This document shows positions 44,383 to 55,380 of a stretch of DNA of 64,000 nucleotides, one piece after another. The translations under genes were made by a program, and so were the position numbers. The DNA comes from Gigaspora rosea (taxonomy: Eukaryota > Glomeromycota > Glomeromycetes > Diversisporales > Gigasporaceae), in contig QKWP01001196.1 of the NCBI GenBank assembly GCA_003550325.1, positions 65,264 through 129,263 on the forward strand. The letters are read 5' to 3'. How positions within the stretch are numbered: position 1 is the stretch's first letter; each line of letters opens with the position of its first letter. The notes beneath the pieces were generated by a model. That model did not search any database. It was not told the origin of the DNA and saw nothing but the letters and a program-made list of their open reading frames with translations.

Positions 44383-45020
44383 GAGATTAGAGTGAAAATG
44401 CTATACATGGATAGGAGTGGATATTGAGTAAAAAATATTACGTAATAAATAGCACGCCCTTATTTTTATAAATATTTTTAGACCTTTAAAAGCAAATCAT
44501 CATTACCTAATTCATTGTAACATACCAAGATTAATATTGAACAATCATGATCCCGTGGCCACTCATTGCCAATCAAATATCAATCTTTGTAACTCTTTGT
44601 TTCAATTTCTGATGGCATTTTCTGGCGTCAGAATTTTTTAATTGAATTTATCTGAACCCCGAGGTACCGCAGCATTACGTGAGCACTATGAAAGAAACTC
44701 ATCTATTGAAATTCATTAAAATTAAAAAAGTTGGTGCTGTTTTTTTTTTTTATAGGCGCCTAAACTTTGAATAAAGTTTACTTGGCATTTATCTAGTCAA
44801 ATTTAATCAAAATTTATTTATTTTAATTTTGTAAGTACATAGAATTAAAATAAAAAAGAAAACAACTTTGACCAGATGAATGATAAGTAATCTTCATTCA
44901 AAGTTTAATGTCTTTAAAAAAAGAAGCTGCTGCTAATTTTTTTTAAAAATTTTAATGAATATTTTTTGACAATCCACTATTCAAATTCAATCAATTTTTT
45001 TTATTTTAATTCTAGAAAAA
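44383..45020. other. AT-rich DNA with a hairpin element at about 44750-44935
   Basis: AAACTTTGAATAAAGTTTAC at 44761 is the approximate complement of the end near 44915. The arms are about 45-60 bp, so this may be a small MITE. No gene. Confidence 0.5.
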
Positions 45021-45352
45021 ATGTGTTTGTCGCCAGAAGTGGCAGTCACCGGAGCATGATCGACAAATTAGATTGTGTAATGTTCGATCAAAACAAAAAC
45101 AAAGCATCGAAACTTACTATCGTTAGGGTCTGGGTTAAAGCTATAGTTAGGGTTCGGATATAGCTTTGTATATAGTAAAATTTTGCAAAGAATTTTTTTT
45201 TTGCATAAAAAAAAGTAGTTCATAGACAAAATTTTAAGTTAGAAGTGATTTTTTAAAAAAATCAAAGTTTTTGCATTTTTTACATTACACATGATCCTTT
45301 GATCTAATTGGTCGATCACACTCCGGTGACTGTCACCGCCAGTGACAAATAG
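45021..45352. mobile_element. MITE with TTTGTCRC ends and telomere-like core
   Basis: The left (TTTGTCGCCAGAAGTGGCAG, TCACCGGAGCATGATCGAC) is the imperfect complement of the right (GTCGATCACACTCCGGTGAC). The core GTTAGGGTCTGGGTTAAAGC and TATAGTTAGGGTTCGG, then ATAGTAAAATTTTGCAAAGA, are shared with 13.6 and 38.3 kb. Confidence 0.65.
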
Positions 45353-46188
45353 ATTCACTCTTAATTCTATGAATTTATTGAATTGAATAAAAAAATTCAT
45401 CAAATTCTGATAGTTGGTTGTTGAGAAATCTTAATTTAAAGTTCAAAGAAGGAAAAATTTACTATCTATTTTCTAAGGTATTTTTAAGTTTTTTTTAATG
45501 ATTTCTTAATAACTACTAAACCAAATTCAATGAACTTAGTTTCGTTTTAGTTTTACAAAAGCATATAATTGAAACAAAAAAAATTTACCGAATTTGATCT
45601 AGTAGATATTTAGAATTATCGCATTAAGTTTTAAAAAACCTTTGAATTTATTAATAGGATTTGTACTACAGGATCTGCATGTGATAGCAAGTTAGAATAA
45701 GTTCTACCCGAGCTATGCATAGGAATGTAACCAAACATCATCAGATCAGCAATGATTGATATAACCTGGTACAGAATTTATACGTACAGGTTTTTTCTCC
45801 CACTTTCAAGAATATTTCCTGCAAGGAATGTCCTTGTGTAGTAGAGTGAGACTAATGGACTAGTTAGAGTTTCCAGATATTCCATACAGCAATTCATATT
45901 TGGTTTAGTCGTTTAAATTAGATAGTAACAATACTTGTTTATTCTTTGTCCTTTGGGAATTTGTACTTTTTTTTAGTATAATAAAATCAAAAAGGTTGTA
46001 TTTGGTGAGTCTTGCCTAAGAGGAAAAGAAAAGATGTTAATAGCTTATTTAAAAACTAAATATACAAGCTGGGCCAAGCCAATAACATCCTCAGTATTAT
46101 ATAAAAACCTTATATATTAATTTTTAAAAAATATATATAAAGTTATAATCGTCTTATTATTATAAATTACTTAGCTTTGTTTATATAA
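45353..46188. other. AT-rich intergenic DNA
   Basis: Degenerate TCAAATTC/GAATTTG-containing repeats resembling the flanks of the preceding MITE. No gene. Confidence 0.5.
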
Positions 46189-46225
46189 TTTAGTAAAATA
46201 AATTTTTTTTTTTTTTTTTTAAAAC

Positions 46226-46238
46226 GAGGTCGTGCCTC
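46226..46238 (-). promoter_or_regulatory. LINE-2 terminal stem-loop before the A tail
   Basis: On minus, GAGG-CACGA-CCTC, between AATAAAAAATAT and the A tail. Same position and loop size as LINE-1. Confidence 0.7.
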
Positions 46239-46334
46239 ATATTTTTTATTAGACAACATAAAATAATACAAATAATTACACTATTTTTATGATAACTAAA
46301 CTACTGGTGTAGAGGCTAAAGCTAGTTTACTTTT

Positions 46335-46359
46335 GACCTAAGCTTTGCTAAGATAGGTC
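46335..46359 (-). promoter_or_regulatory. LINE-2 3' UTR stem-loop with TAGCAAAG loop
   Basis: On minus, GACCTA pairs with TAGGTC around a loop containing TAGCAAAG. The MITE next to it (target duplication 46357-46364) overlaps the first three stem bases. Confidence 0.7.
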
Positions 46360-46721
46360 ACGATTAGTAATTTGAACCGGTTGGGCTATAATCGGGTAAC
46401 CGACCCGAACTGAATAAATTTCGGGTAACCGGTTGAGTAAATGCTTAATCGGTTGACCCGTACAACCGATTGAGAATCGGTTGACATAATGTAAATTGAA
46501 ATGTAAATGACATCATAAAAGAGCAAAGGTCCCGAAAAGTTCCGAAATGAAATGAATGAACATAGCAGATAGTAGACGAGACAAAAATTTGAGTAAAGGC
46601 CCGAGAATTCCTGAAAGTAAACGTGAAGTAATCTTATTCGGTTGAATCGGTTGACATTAAATATTTCAGTTCGGTTAACCGATTAAGAAAAATTTTCTCG
46701 GTTCAAATCACTAGTCACGAT
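46357..46721. mobile_element. hAT-like MITE in the LINE-2 3' UTR
   Basis: GTCACGAT at 46357-46364 and 46714-46721 is a perfect 8-bp duplication. Element 46365-46713 (349 bp), ends TAGTAATTTGAACCGG and complement TAGTGATTTGAACCGA. The interior is full of AACCGGTT/CGGTTGA strings. No coding capacity. Confidence 0.9.
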
Positions 46722-46725
46722 CTAT

Positions 46726-49295
46726 TTAGTCTATGTATGGGAGGGTGAGGGGAGAGGCGTTGTGAATAATAAATTGATGTGTCCATTTTGTGATTTTTAT
46801 GTTCTTTTTTATCTCTTGGTTGTGTGTTTTATGTCTTGGGGTTATGAGTACGGGGGTTAGGGGACTGCTAGACGCTTGTATCATGCACCTCGGTTTCCAA
46901 ATGTCTTCTCGTATTGTTTTTATTAAGTGGTGGTTGAAGTATATTGTGGGGCTTTTGCTGTGTGATATTTTTTGGTTCTGGCGTAGTGGGTTTGGGATGG
47001 TTGTGGGTTTGGTGATAATACCAATTGGGAGAGTATTGTCTCCGGTTACATGGGTGGATAGGTAATTCTCAATAAAGGTATCTGAGTCAAAGTCATGTAT
47101 ATTAAATTTGACTATGGTCCTCGTGAGGTTCTGTGTAATTATAAGTTCGATTGGGTTGGTGTTAGAAGAGCAAAGAAGCAGATACTTATTGTCTTCTATA
47201 GTTTGGTTGCATCTGTAGCATAGTTGGTTCGTGTCGGTAGTTGGTTGGCGGTAGTGCATGTTGAGCCTGGTGGGGAGTTCATTTAGAATTAGTTTGATTT
47301 TGAATATTTTTATTGCTGATTGATTTGGGTGTGTGGATCTGGATAGTGGACTGTTATGGTAGTTTAGGAGTTGGAATGTGGCGAGCCAGTCAATGTCTTT
47401 AACGTCTGTCTTCCAATTTAGAATTCGGTTGAGGTTGTGCCAGTCTGCTATGATCCGGGTATTTTGGAGGTGTCTAATCAAGCGCCTAGGGTTGTGGGGG
47501 AAGGTGTAGTTGTATAATTTTGGAATAAATTTGTCTAGTACTATGTTTTCAGTTAGGTCGTCTATTGGGGTGGGCAGTAGTAGGTTATGTGGAGTTGGTT
47601 GTTCAGTGTGTTGAATTTGAATGGAGAGTCTCTTTTGGAGAATGATTATCTTTAGGGCCATTTTATAAGGGTATATATAGTGTGCTTCTCCCCATGATGC
47701 TCAGTGTATTGTATGGGGTGGTAATGATATGTTTAATTTCTTTAGTTACAGTCTTTTCATTTACGTGAAGTGATAGCTTGGATCTGAACGGAATTATAGC
47801 TACAAGCGTAATTATATTAGTATATATTAATTTTTTCTTTGTTGCCATGTTAGGTCAGTAGTGTGAAGGATTTGGTTTAGGTCTTTAAGTGTCCATACAG
47901 TCGAGGATGCTGTATGGTTGTCAACTGTGTGTATGACGGCTTCAAATGTAGCTTTGTGGGAGAAAATGTTTTGGTATATAGTCCAGAGTTGAGTGTTGAG
48001 GTTTGTGATAGATTCAGTGATTCGTTTGGATATCATGTCTTTGTGGGATAGATGATATGTGGATATAGGAGGGGGGGATAGCTAGAAGTTGAGGTTTCGT
48101 AAGGCCGTTTGTAGATCGTTAATGCTTGCGTGTATGTGTTTTTGTTTATCGACTTGTAGGTTAGTTATCATTGAGGTTACGTTGTTATATAGCATGTGTT
48201 TTTCTCTTTAGGGGTTTCTGGGCATCCCTTGCACTTTGTTAGCTTTCTAGGAATTAGTGGATTCAGGGTCCAGTGTCGGTAGGTGATTTTTTCATTACTA
48301 ATTTTTGACCGTTTACCAAAGGTATTTTTTGCAAAGTGGTAGATCCATGGAGATTTGGCATTATTGAATGCAGGAAGTGTAAACGGGTTTGGTGTGATAA
48401 GGAGATGATGTATACTGGTGGCAGCCGCAATTTTGTTTGTTATCTTAGTGAACCACTCTGGTGCTTTTCCTCTGGGTATTTTCTGGATTGTGTGGTGCAT
48501 TTGCTTCCAGGTGGGGAAGGTTGTATGGGAGTTGTTGGTAAATTGTTCTACAAAGTGCAGCTGGTGTTTATTCAGATTATGTTTGAGCTTTGCGGGTCTA
48601 GATAAGTTTCTTAGGATTTGATTTATGGTGGTGCCTGCTTGGAATAACGGGATATGCCATTGAATGTTTCTATTGTGTAATGTGATGCCTTGGTTGTGTA
48701 GTAATCTGATAGTTTTTGCTATGGTATTGTTTGCTTCATTGGTAGAGAAAACTGGGTCGGATATGAGGATTGAGATATTAGTAGTAGCATTGTTTTGGAG
48801 TTGTTGGAGTCGGGTTTTTAATGGTGAAGTATGGAAGAGTGGATGGTTAATTGTTCATAGTAGATCAGATATATATTGCTGGGTCTGGATATTTTCTGCT
48901 ATCTTAAGGCCATATATTTTATGGTAGTGCATAGTTGCATTGGGCACGGTTGCTGCCAGTCCCGCCTTGTATTTGGCAATGTGAGTAAAATTTTTGGTTA
49001 TTTGAGCAAGTTGTGTTTGCGACATGTTTGTGTTTTGTAACCGGTAGGCTAGTCGTGTAAGTATGACTGTGTTGGTGATGTAGATAGTTTGTTTGTCTGT
49101 GAGACGGGCATATCGTAGTTTGTTGATAGCAGACTGTGCTTCTTGGGTAATAATTTTATGTATTTGGGAGTGTTTGGATGTACGGCTAAACCAACAGCCT
49201 AGGAACCAAAATGGTGTATCTTGTGGGGTGTTTTCTATGCGGGTGTCGTTGAAGTAGATGTGTGGATTGGGGTCAGATAGGTCATTTGTGGCCAA
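46726..49295 (-). pseudogene. LINE-2 C-terminal region
   Basis: Pieces 48855-49295, 48177-48500, 47827-48036, 47663-47848 and 46726-47661 in shifting frames. The last contains LCYRCNQTIEDNKYLLLC, a CxxC...C finger with Tyr at the usual His position. It corresponds to LINE-1 27510-27590. I could not identify an RNase H active site. Confidence 0.65.
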
Positions 49296-49331
49296 GACTG
49301 ATTTAGTTGGATTTACTCTAATATTGGTAAA

Positions 49332-50180
49332 TTAGAAGAATGAGCTAGCTATGGTGACAATGTCGCTAAGTTGTTGTTTGGTTGGAGCGATCCAAAGAGT
49401 AACGTCCATGAAGGCAAGAACAGAGCAGCATGTGGTTAGAGGGGTGGTGGAGTTAGGAGTTGTAGTGGTTAGAGAGTATCCTTGGAATTTGGTATCGATT
49501 GTGCTAATTAGTGGGTCGTAATAGATGTGCCAGAGTAAGGGTGTTATTATTTCACTCTGATCGATGCCGTCATGAACAGGGTATGGTAGTGTATTGCCAA
49601 ATGGCATGATGACAGTATTGCTTCTTGCAGTGAAGATATCAGTAATAAGATTGGTTATTGATATAGGAAGCTTGAGCCGTTTTAAAGCGAGTCTGAGTGT
49701 GGAGATATGGACTAAATCATATGCCTTCGACATGTCCTGTGATAGCACCCAGAAATCTTTTTTATATGTGTGGGCATCCTCTAGGATATGGGTAAGGGCT
49801 TGTATCGGATAAAGTGTAGATGTTGCTGGGAGGGTAACGTGGTTTGAGGGGTTTAGGATAGGGTATTTGAACATTATGGATGAGAGTCGGTTAGTCAAAA
49901 TTTTTGTTAAGAGTTTTCGTGCATACTCAATTAGGGAGATGGGGCGAGTATCAGATAGGTGTCCCGAAATACTGGGTTTTTTGAAATTGGAAAGATTGTG
50001 CTCTTTTTCCACATCTTTGGGATCTGAAATAGGTAGAGACATGCATTAAAAATGTTGGTTAGGAGTGTTATAGCTGAGTTTGGTAGATGGCGTAACATTT
50101 CGTTAGTAATTAGCTGGGGGCCTGGTGCTTTGTTTAAGGGTGCAGCTGTTATTTGTTTGAGTACTTCCTCAGTGGTGATA
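49332..50180 (-). pseudogene. LINE-2 reverse transcriptase domain
   Basis: The fingers part (NKAPGPQLITNEMLR) ends the frame of 49931-51250. The rest is in 49332-50042: SQDMSKAYDLVH (motif A), DQSEIITPLLW and VLAFMDVTLW at motif C. The second catalytic Asp of the expected (Y/F)MDD is Val here, so this enzyme should be dead even if the frames were intact. A frameshift near 49970 separates the halves. Confidence 0.85.
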
Positions 50181-51820
50181 GTCTGAGTGATATTGTTGTA
50201 CCAATGTTCTTGTATCTCATTTTTCGGATTAAATGCATAAGTCCATTCTTCTCGGAGTAGCTCATTTGGGGTATTTCTCCGGGTCCAATGTTCATAGTGT
50301 TGTGCAATCTCGTGTTTGATTTCTGCAGGTTCAGTTACCACCTCTCCGGCTTTCTTTATATTGTGCAGATATACAGGGTCAATGTGCCGCTTTAGTATGT
50401 TATCGATCATTAGGGTGGTGTTTGAGGTAAAGTTGGAGTATCTTCTATTTATATAGAAATTTATTTTATCTTTTTGTTCACTGTTGTTCTCGATATTTCG
50501 TGCGTGCCATAATGTTTTGGTTTCAGATTTAAGTCTGGTGATGAGTGACTTATGGTTGTCGGGAGTTAAGTCCTCTGTAGCAATGCTGGGTATATGGCTT
50601 TTGGTCATTTTATTGATAGCTACAATGCTGGTGTTCCATGTGTTAACCAGGAGTTTGGTGGCCTGTTTAAGAATTTTGTTAAGTTTTTTAGGGCCTTGGT
50701 GGAGGTCTGTGGCTTTTCTTGAGAAGGCGTAGTAGGTGTTCTGTTGTCTCATTGTGAATGGTATGTGAGTGTTTGTAGCTCTTTTTATTGCAAGGTTCAG
50801 CTTATGCCATTGTTTATTGAGGGTGATGGAGTCTATGATTGGTGACTCTACATCTAAGTTGTCTTCGATCAAGGTTTGGGAAATCGAGTTTGAGAAGTTT
50901 GTCCATGTCTTCTCATTCATTTTGTCATATAAGAATACTTTATGTTTGTTTTTCTTTGTCCTTGGTAGAGCTGTATTGATGTTGTGGTGCCAAGATATTG
51001 TTAAGATCATGTGATCACTATCAGTGCTATCAGTGGGTAAAGAGATTGCAAGTGGTGAGATTTCTATTATCATATGTGACGATATCCAAATGTCATCCAA
51101 TTGGCTATGACTAGTGCCCCTGGACCATGTTGGTTCTGCTATATCGAAGTAGGATAAGGTGCTGGTAAGGTTGCAATTTCCCATGTGTTTGAATAGTGGT
51201 GGTTTATTTTTCTTTGTGTGATCGTTAATGCTACAGTTGAAGTCTCCCATAACCAGGATTTTGTAGTTTCTCTTTTTGGCTTTAATTATTCAAGATGTGA
51301 TATGATCTTGTGTCTTGCTGGCTAGTGTGTGATTGTTAGGTGGTAGGTAAGTTGAAATGACTCTTATCTTGTTTTTGGGAAAGTGGAGGTCAACCAGTAT
51401 CACTATTGCGGCGTAGGTTTCGATATTGTGAATATAAAGTTGTAGATTGGTCCTAACGGCGATAGCGGTGCCCATGCTAGAGAGAGAAATGTTTGCTTGT
51501 GTGTAGGTATAGTTGGAAGTATAAATCTTGTAGTAGGGGTTAAGAAGTCTAATCTTTGTAGTGTCGAGTTCCGCAAGTTTAGTTTCAGTCATGCTTATGA
51601 TGTGCAGATCTTCTTGGTTACAGTACTCGAGCCAGAGACTAAGCTTGAGGTTGTTGTTTATTCCTTGGATGTTGTGTGTGCAAATGTTAAGTGGTGAGGG
51701 GAAGTTTTGTAGGTTCTTGTTCTGTGGTTTGTAATGATTGTTCGTTGTATTGTTGAGATTAGTAGTATTAGTAGAGGTCCCATCTGTGCGGGTACGGTTG
51801 GTAACAGAGTTGTCCATCAT
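50181..51820 (-). pseudogene. LINE-2 APE endonuclease domain
   Basis: Pieces 51290-51820 and 49931-51250. THNIQGINN, SMTETKL, VMGDFNCS and DSDHMILTISW supply the expected Asn, Glu, Asp and His positions. A frame break near 51270 separates the first half from MGDFN. The start MMDNSV at 51820 comes two bases after the TAA that ends the upstream frame, a possible stop-restart junction. Confidence 0.85.
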
Positions 51821-51822
51821 GG

Positions 51823-53300
51823 TTAGTAGTCATTGAAGATTCCCCATTCCGGTGGAGAAAGATCAGGGAGGTTGATTAGGTAGTTTGGAATGAGAGTAAT
51901 GTTAAAGTGTTCTTGAATTTTATTGATAACACCAGTAGCTGCATCATATTCTGATATTGGGACCTGTGTGGAAAGAGTGAGAATGTTTTTAGCGATATAT
52001 GATGAGAGCTCTTCCAGGTTGGAAGGTAAGTTCGGTTTAACGTGGTTGTCAGGAGCAGGGTCCTTAGGTGCGATGTTTATCCATTCTTTAGGTAGTCGAT
52101 CGAAGTAGTAGATCTCCCTTAACAGCCGTGCCGTGTCAACAAATTGACTCAGTGTGGTAATAGGAGTGGTGATTTGGTACTCTTTTATATCTTCTACGTT
52201 TTTGGGAAGTTCCGGTTTGTTAGTTGGATTTACCTGCATAATGTTAGGAGGGAGTGGAATTCTAAATTTGTATTTATGCTTGATTTTCTGAATAAATGTT
52301 CTGGCCAGTTGTTTGTCATTAATTGGGTATATATATACTATGTCGGTTTTTATTTTTGAGGGGTTATTGGGTAAGGGAGGTTTTGCAATTATGTAATCAT
52401 TCGGTAACCTTCCGAATTCATATTTCTCTCTTAGCAAGTTTATCATGCTCTTGAAGTCCTAGGGAGAGAGCATTGGGTTAATTGGGAATAGATGGCATAG
52501 GTTGTATAGCAATTCCTGTAGAGTGAGTGGTAGGAGGGCTCTGCGTTCTGACTCAGGCAAGTTAAAGTATTGTGGTAGGATACGGTCAAAGTGGTAGTAT
52601 TCTTTTAATAGTGCTCTGTATTCTGAAAGGTGGGCCATGGAGTCATAATCAGAGATTGGGAAGCGGTTTCGAACTGCTTCGTGTAGGTTATCTATTAGGT
52701 ATGGGAGAGGTGGTTTGTTGTCGGTGAAGTAAGAGCCGAGAAGTTGTTCAAAAGAATATAATTTGCAGAGGGCAGCGACTACTGCTTTTGTGTGTCTGCG
52801 CTCGGAAATTGGAAGAGCGAAAGGTAAGAATTCAGTGACTTGTTCTGGAATTAGGTCAGGAAAGTCAGGTAGCGGTTCAAGGTCTTTTGATAGTACTTCT
52901 CCCAGGAGTTTCCTCATCGTTTCAAATGGTATAATGTCCTCTATTTGGGCGAATTTTGCATAGTAGTATATCATGGTAGTAGTTTGATGTGCATTTAATG
53001 TGATGAAGCATGCATTAGTAATAAAGTTTGCTGCTAGTTTCTTTTTGAGCATTGAGTAAATTTGGTCTCTATTATTTTTGGTCATTATTTGAACATTGTG
53101 TAATCTTTTGTAATTTTTTAGGGCCTTGTTGAAGCTTTTCTTATACTTGATTTGGTGTGCCGGTTTGCTCTTTCTGTCTCTAGTGAAAGTGCGGAAAAAG
53201 GCTGTATCCCGGTGCTTGAATTTTAGGCTAATTGCTGGTAGTAGGTTGTATTGTGTAGGTCTGGATGCGATTTTGTCATTGAAGAATTGTTTGATCTCTG
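51823..53300 (-). pseudogene. LINE-2 conserved region and six-module array
   Basis: The HRDTAFFRTFTR segment is near 53200. Frames 52459-53085 and 51823-52446 are in one reading frame, separated by a stop near 52460. Six modules run from about 52824 to 51826, each with (F/L)PI(S/N) start, Y-x-F core, (L/I)P..(Y/W) and a Pro/Leu end. Order and spacing parallel LINE-1. The frame ends with TAA at 51823-51825. Function unknown; it could be an RNA- or nucleoprotein-binding repeat (speculation). Confidence 0.75.
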
Positions 53301-53318
53301 ACTAGTCCTTGAGTGCGT

Positions 53319-54190
53319 TCAGTACCGTGTCTGGGTTCTATTTGTCCGTGTTAAGAGGGTTGGCTTTGGCTTTTTGTAATGCTTCTTTGTCCATAGGGTT
53401 ACCAGTTCCTGTGACTGTGGGTCGTAGGGGTGGTTTCTTCTGGCGACTTGACTATAGCTCAGTGCGTTGGGCTGGGTGGGTGACGACTCTATTGTGTGGT
53501 CCGACCTGGTATCCATGTCTACGTCATCCTCGTGGTTTGGTGTGTGGATCTTGTCTAAGTTATTAGGGTCTGTAGTGGGTGTTGGGTGGGTCGCAGGCTT
53601 AGATTCGTTTTGTATTATCATTGCACCCCTGTCATCTAAGTCGAGGTCAAAAAAGTTGCTATCGTCAAATTCCATTGTTGTTGCGGTTTGGGTTTCACTG
53701 TGGGGTATGAGAGGGTCGGTGTTTTGGGAATCCTGTTGCTCATCATTGCAGGGCTGGTGATCTTGGTCAATCTGGGCGCCAGGTCCTGCATTGTCTCTGG
53801 TTAAAACTAGATTATTATTATGGTCCATGCCTAATTGCGCAGATCCTTGTTGTGGTGATGTTATTGATGAAATTGGAGAGGGTAAGCTGAGATGCCCACT
53901 TTTTTCGCCATTGTTAGGTGAGTTTTCTGAACTGAGGAGATGGGGTTTTTTTGTTTGTACTTGGTTTGTGAAGCTTGAGTCCTCTGCGCTAGAGAGTTTG
54001 CTAGTAGGCTCCATGTTGTGTAAGGTAGTGTTGGGCAGTTGGTGTTCTGTTTTGAGGCGATTTTTTTGTATCCTGCCACCCCTTGGGAGGGTGGTTTTGA
54101 GCGTGTGTTGTTTGTCTGTGATAGTGGTTTTTTCCCTTTTGGTTTTAATATTGGCTTACTCTTTCTTCTTAACGGTCCTTGAGTGCCCAT
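53319..54190 (-). pseudogene. LINE-2 N-terminal region (ORF1-like)
   Basis: Overlapping frames 53861-54190 and 53319-54014. Ser/Thr/Pro/Asp-rich and probably disordered, then an acidic stretch (DVDMDTRSD) and SYSQVARRN, matching LINE-1's SYSQVLKG. The end is basic. No known domain was recognised. Confidence 0.6.
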
Positions 54191-54307
54191 AGGGCTGTGC
54201 TTACTCTATATTTAGTTGGACTTTTTCTACTTTACTGTTTTTTCTTTCCTAAAATTTTGTGTATGGATGATCGTCAGAAAGAGTTTACAATTTTAGTAAA
54301 ATAAATT

Positions 54308-54776
54308 ATATTTTTTATTATTTTATTATTAATAATTTTTAAATATATTAATTAAAATTAAAAATTAAAAATAACTAAAGATATAAGAGTAAAGTGTAAG
54401 AAAGAGAAAGGAAATAAGAAAATAAGAGTAAGAAAGAGTAAGAAGGAGTAAGAAAGAGTAAAAAGAAAGAAAGAAAGAAAGAGTGTGAGAAAAAGAAAAA
54501 AAGAGTGTAAAAAAGAAAAAAAAAGAAAAAAAAAGAGATAAAAAAAAATTTTTTTCTAATTGAGAACATAAAAAAATTTTTGAAAACATTAAATTAAATA
54601 AACTTGTTCTTATGAAAACATAAATATCAAAACAGATTTCCAACACTGGCATGAACATGAACAAGCAAAAGCATAGCTATATACAATGCTTTCAATTTTT
54701 TTTAGATATTTTTTCACTAAAAATGGATGACACATCTTAGCTAATGAGCTTGGGAACTACTGCATAAGGGTGTTAA
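54308..54776. repeat. AT-rich then purine-rich AAGAGTAAGAAAGAG tract
   Basis: 54375-54550 is almost pure purine on plus, built from AAGAGTAAGAAAGAGTAAG units. The reported minus frames here are low-complexity Phe/Ser/Leu and not genes. Confidence 0.75.
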
Positions 54777-54974
54777 TACCATATTCCTCCGAAAATATGC
54801 ACCCTAAAAGTAAGCTCCCCCTACAATTCATATATACCCAAAAATAAGCATCCCTTATATAATGGAAATAAGCAACTAAATATCAAATCATTCAAACTAT
54901 TAGTTGAGATTATATCCGAAAATAAGCAACCTTATAGCAAAAAAAGGGTGCTTATTTTTGGAGGGAATATGGCA
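54777..54974. mobile_element. T2 family MITE, copy D
   Basis: Left TACCATATTCCTCCGAAAAT; complement of right TGCCATATTCCCTCCAAAAA. Several AAAATAAGCA(A/T)CC strings inside. Confidence 0.7.
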
Positions 54975-55210
54975 ATAAAATTTAAAATATATATAAATAT
55001 ATTGTCTTTTAATTAATAAAGTACTTATCCTAAATATTAAACATTTTTGAATTATATAATATATATATTTTAAAACATTATAACTAAACCATTATAACTA
55101 CTCTGTTGTGATAGATTAAATTTCATAAACTTTTAGCAATACGATATTGTCTACATACATTTGCTGCACATTAAAAATACTTTTTTTACTAAATTATCAG
55201 ATTATTAAAT

Positions 55211-55380
55211 TATATATAGAATTTATTTTATTTTTTTTTTTGGTTTCAAAAAGTCCCGTTTTGGGGCATATGATTTATTCGGTTTACTCATCGTAAATTA
55301 CACTTGGACGAGAGTACAACTAGCCACACGTACACTTTTGGTGTCTAATTTAGGTGGTCCACCCGTATATATAGAATTTA
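55211..55380 (-). mobile_element. SINE-like family copy 4, strongly 5'-truncated
   Basis: TATATATAGAATTTA at 55211-55225 and 55366-55380 is a perfect 15-bp duplication. The 140-bp minus copy keeps only the 3' end: CATATGCCCCAAAACGGGAC, stem CCC-AAAAC-GGG (55255-55265), and the tail. Confidence 0.85.

Larger units (their letters stand above)
46189..54307 (-). mobile_element. LINE-2: near full-length APE-type LINE on minus with 16-bp target duplication
   Basis: TTTAGTAAAATAAATT at 46189-46204 and 54292-54307. The minus-strand element runs from about 54291 (5', TTGTAAACTCTTTCTGACGA) to about 46205 (A tail, seen as poly-T). Same layout as LINE-1: N-terminal region, HRDTAFFR segment, six-module array, APE endonuclease, reverse transcriptase, C-terminal Cys motif, 3' UTR with two stem-loops. 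The 3' UTR holds a hAT-like MITE. Multiple stops and frameshifts and a damaged RT active site make it inactive. Confidence 0.9.

Noticed and set aside
46790..47065. Plus-strand frames inside LINE-2 (also 48336-48927, 50484-51014, 53309-54192)
   Set aside because: They are antisense to LINE-2 coding regions with no independent support.
54365..54664. Membrane protein genes suggested by Phe/Ser/Leu-rich minus frames
   Set aside because: They are translations of a purine-rich simple repeat.
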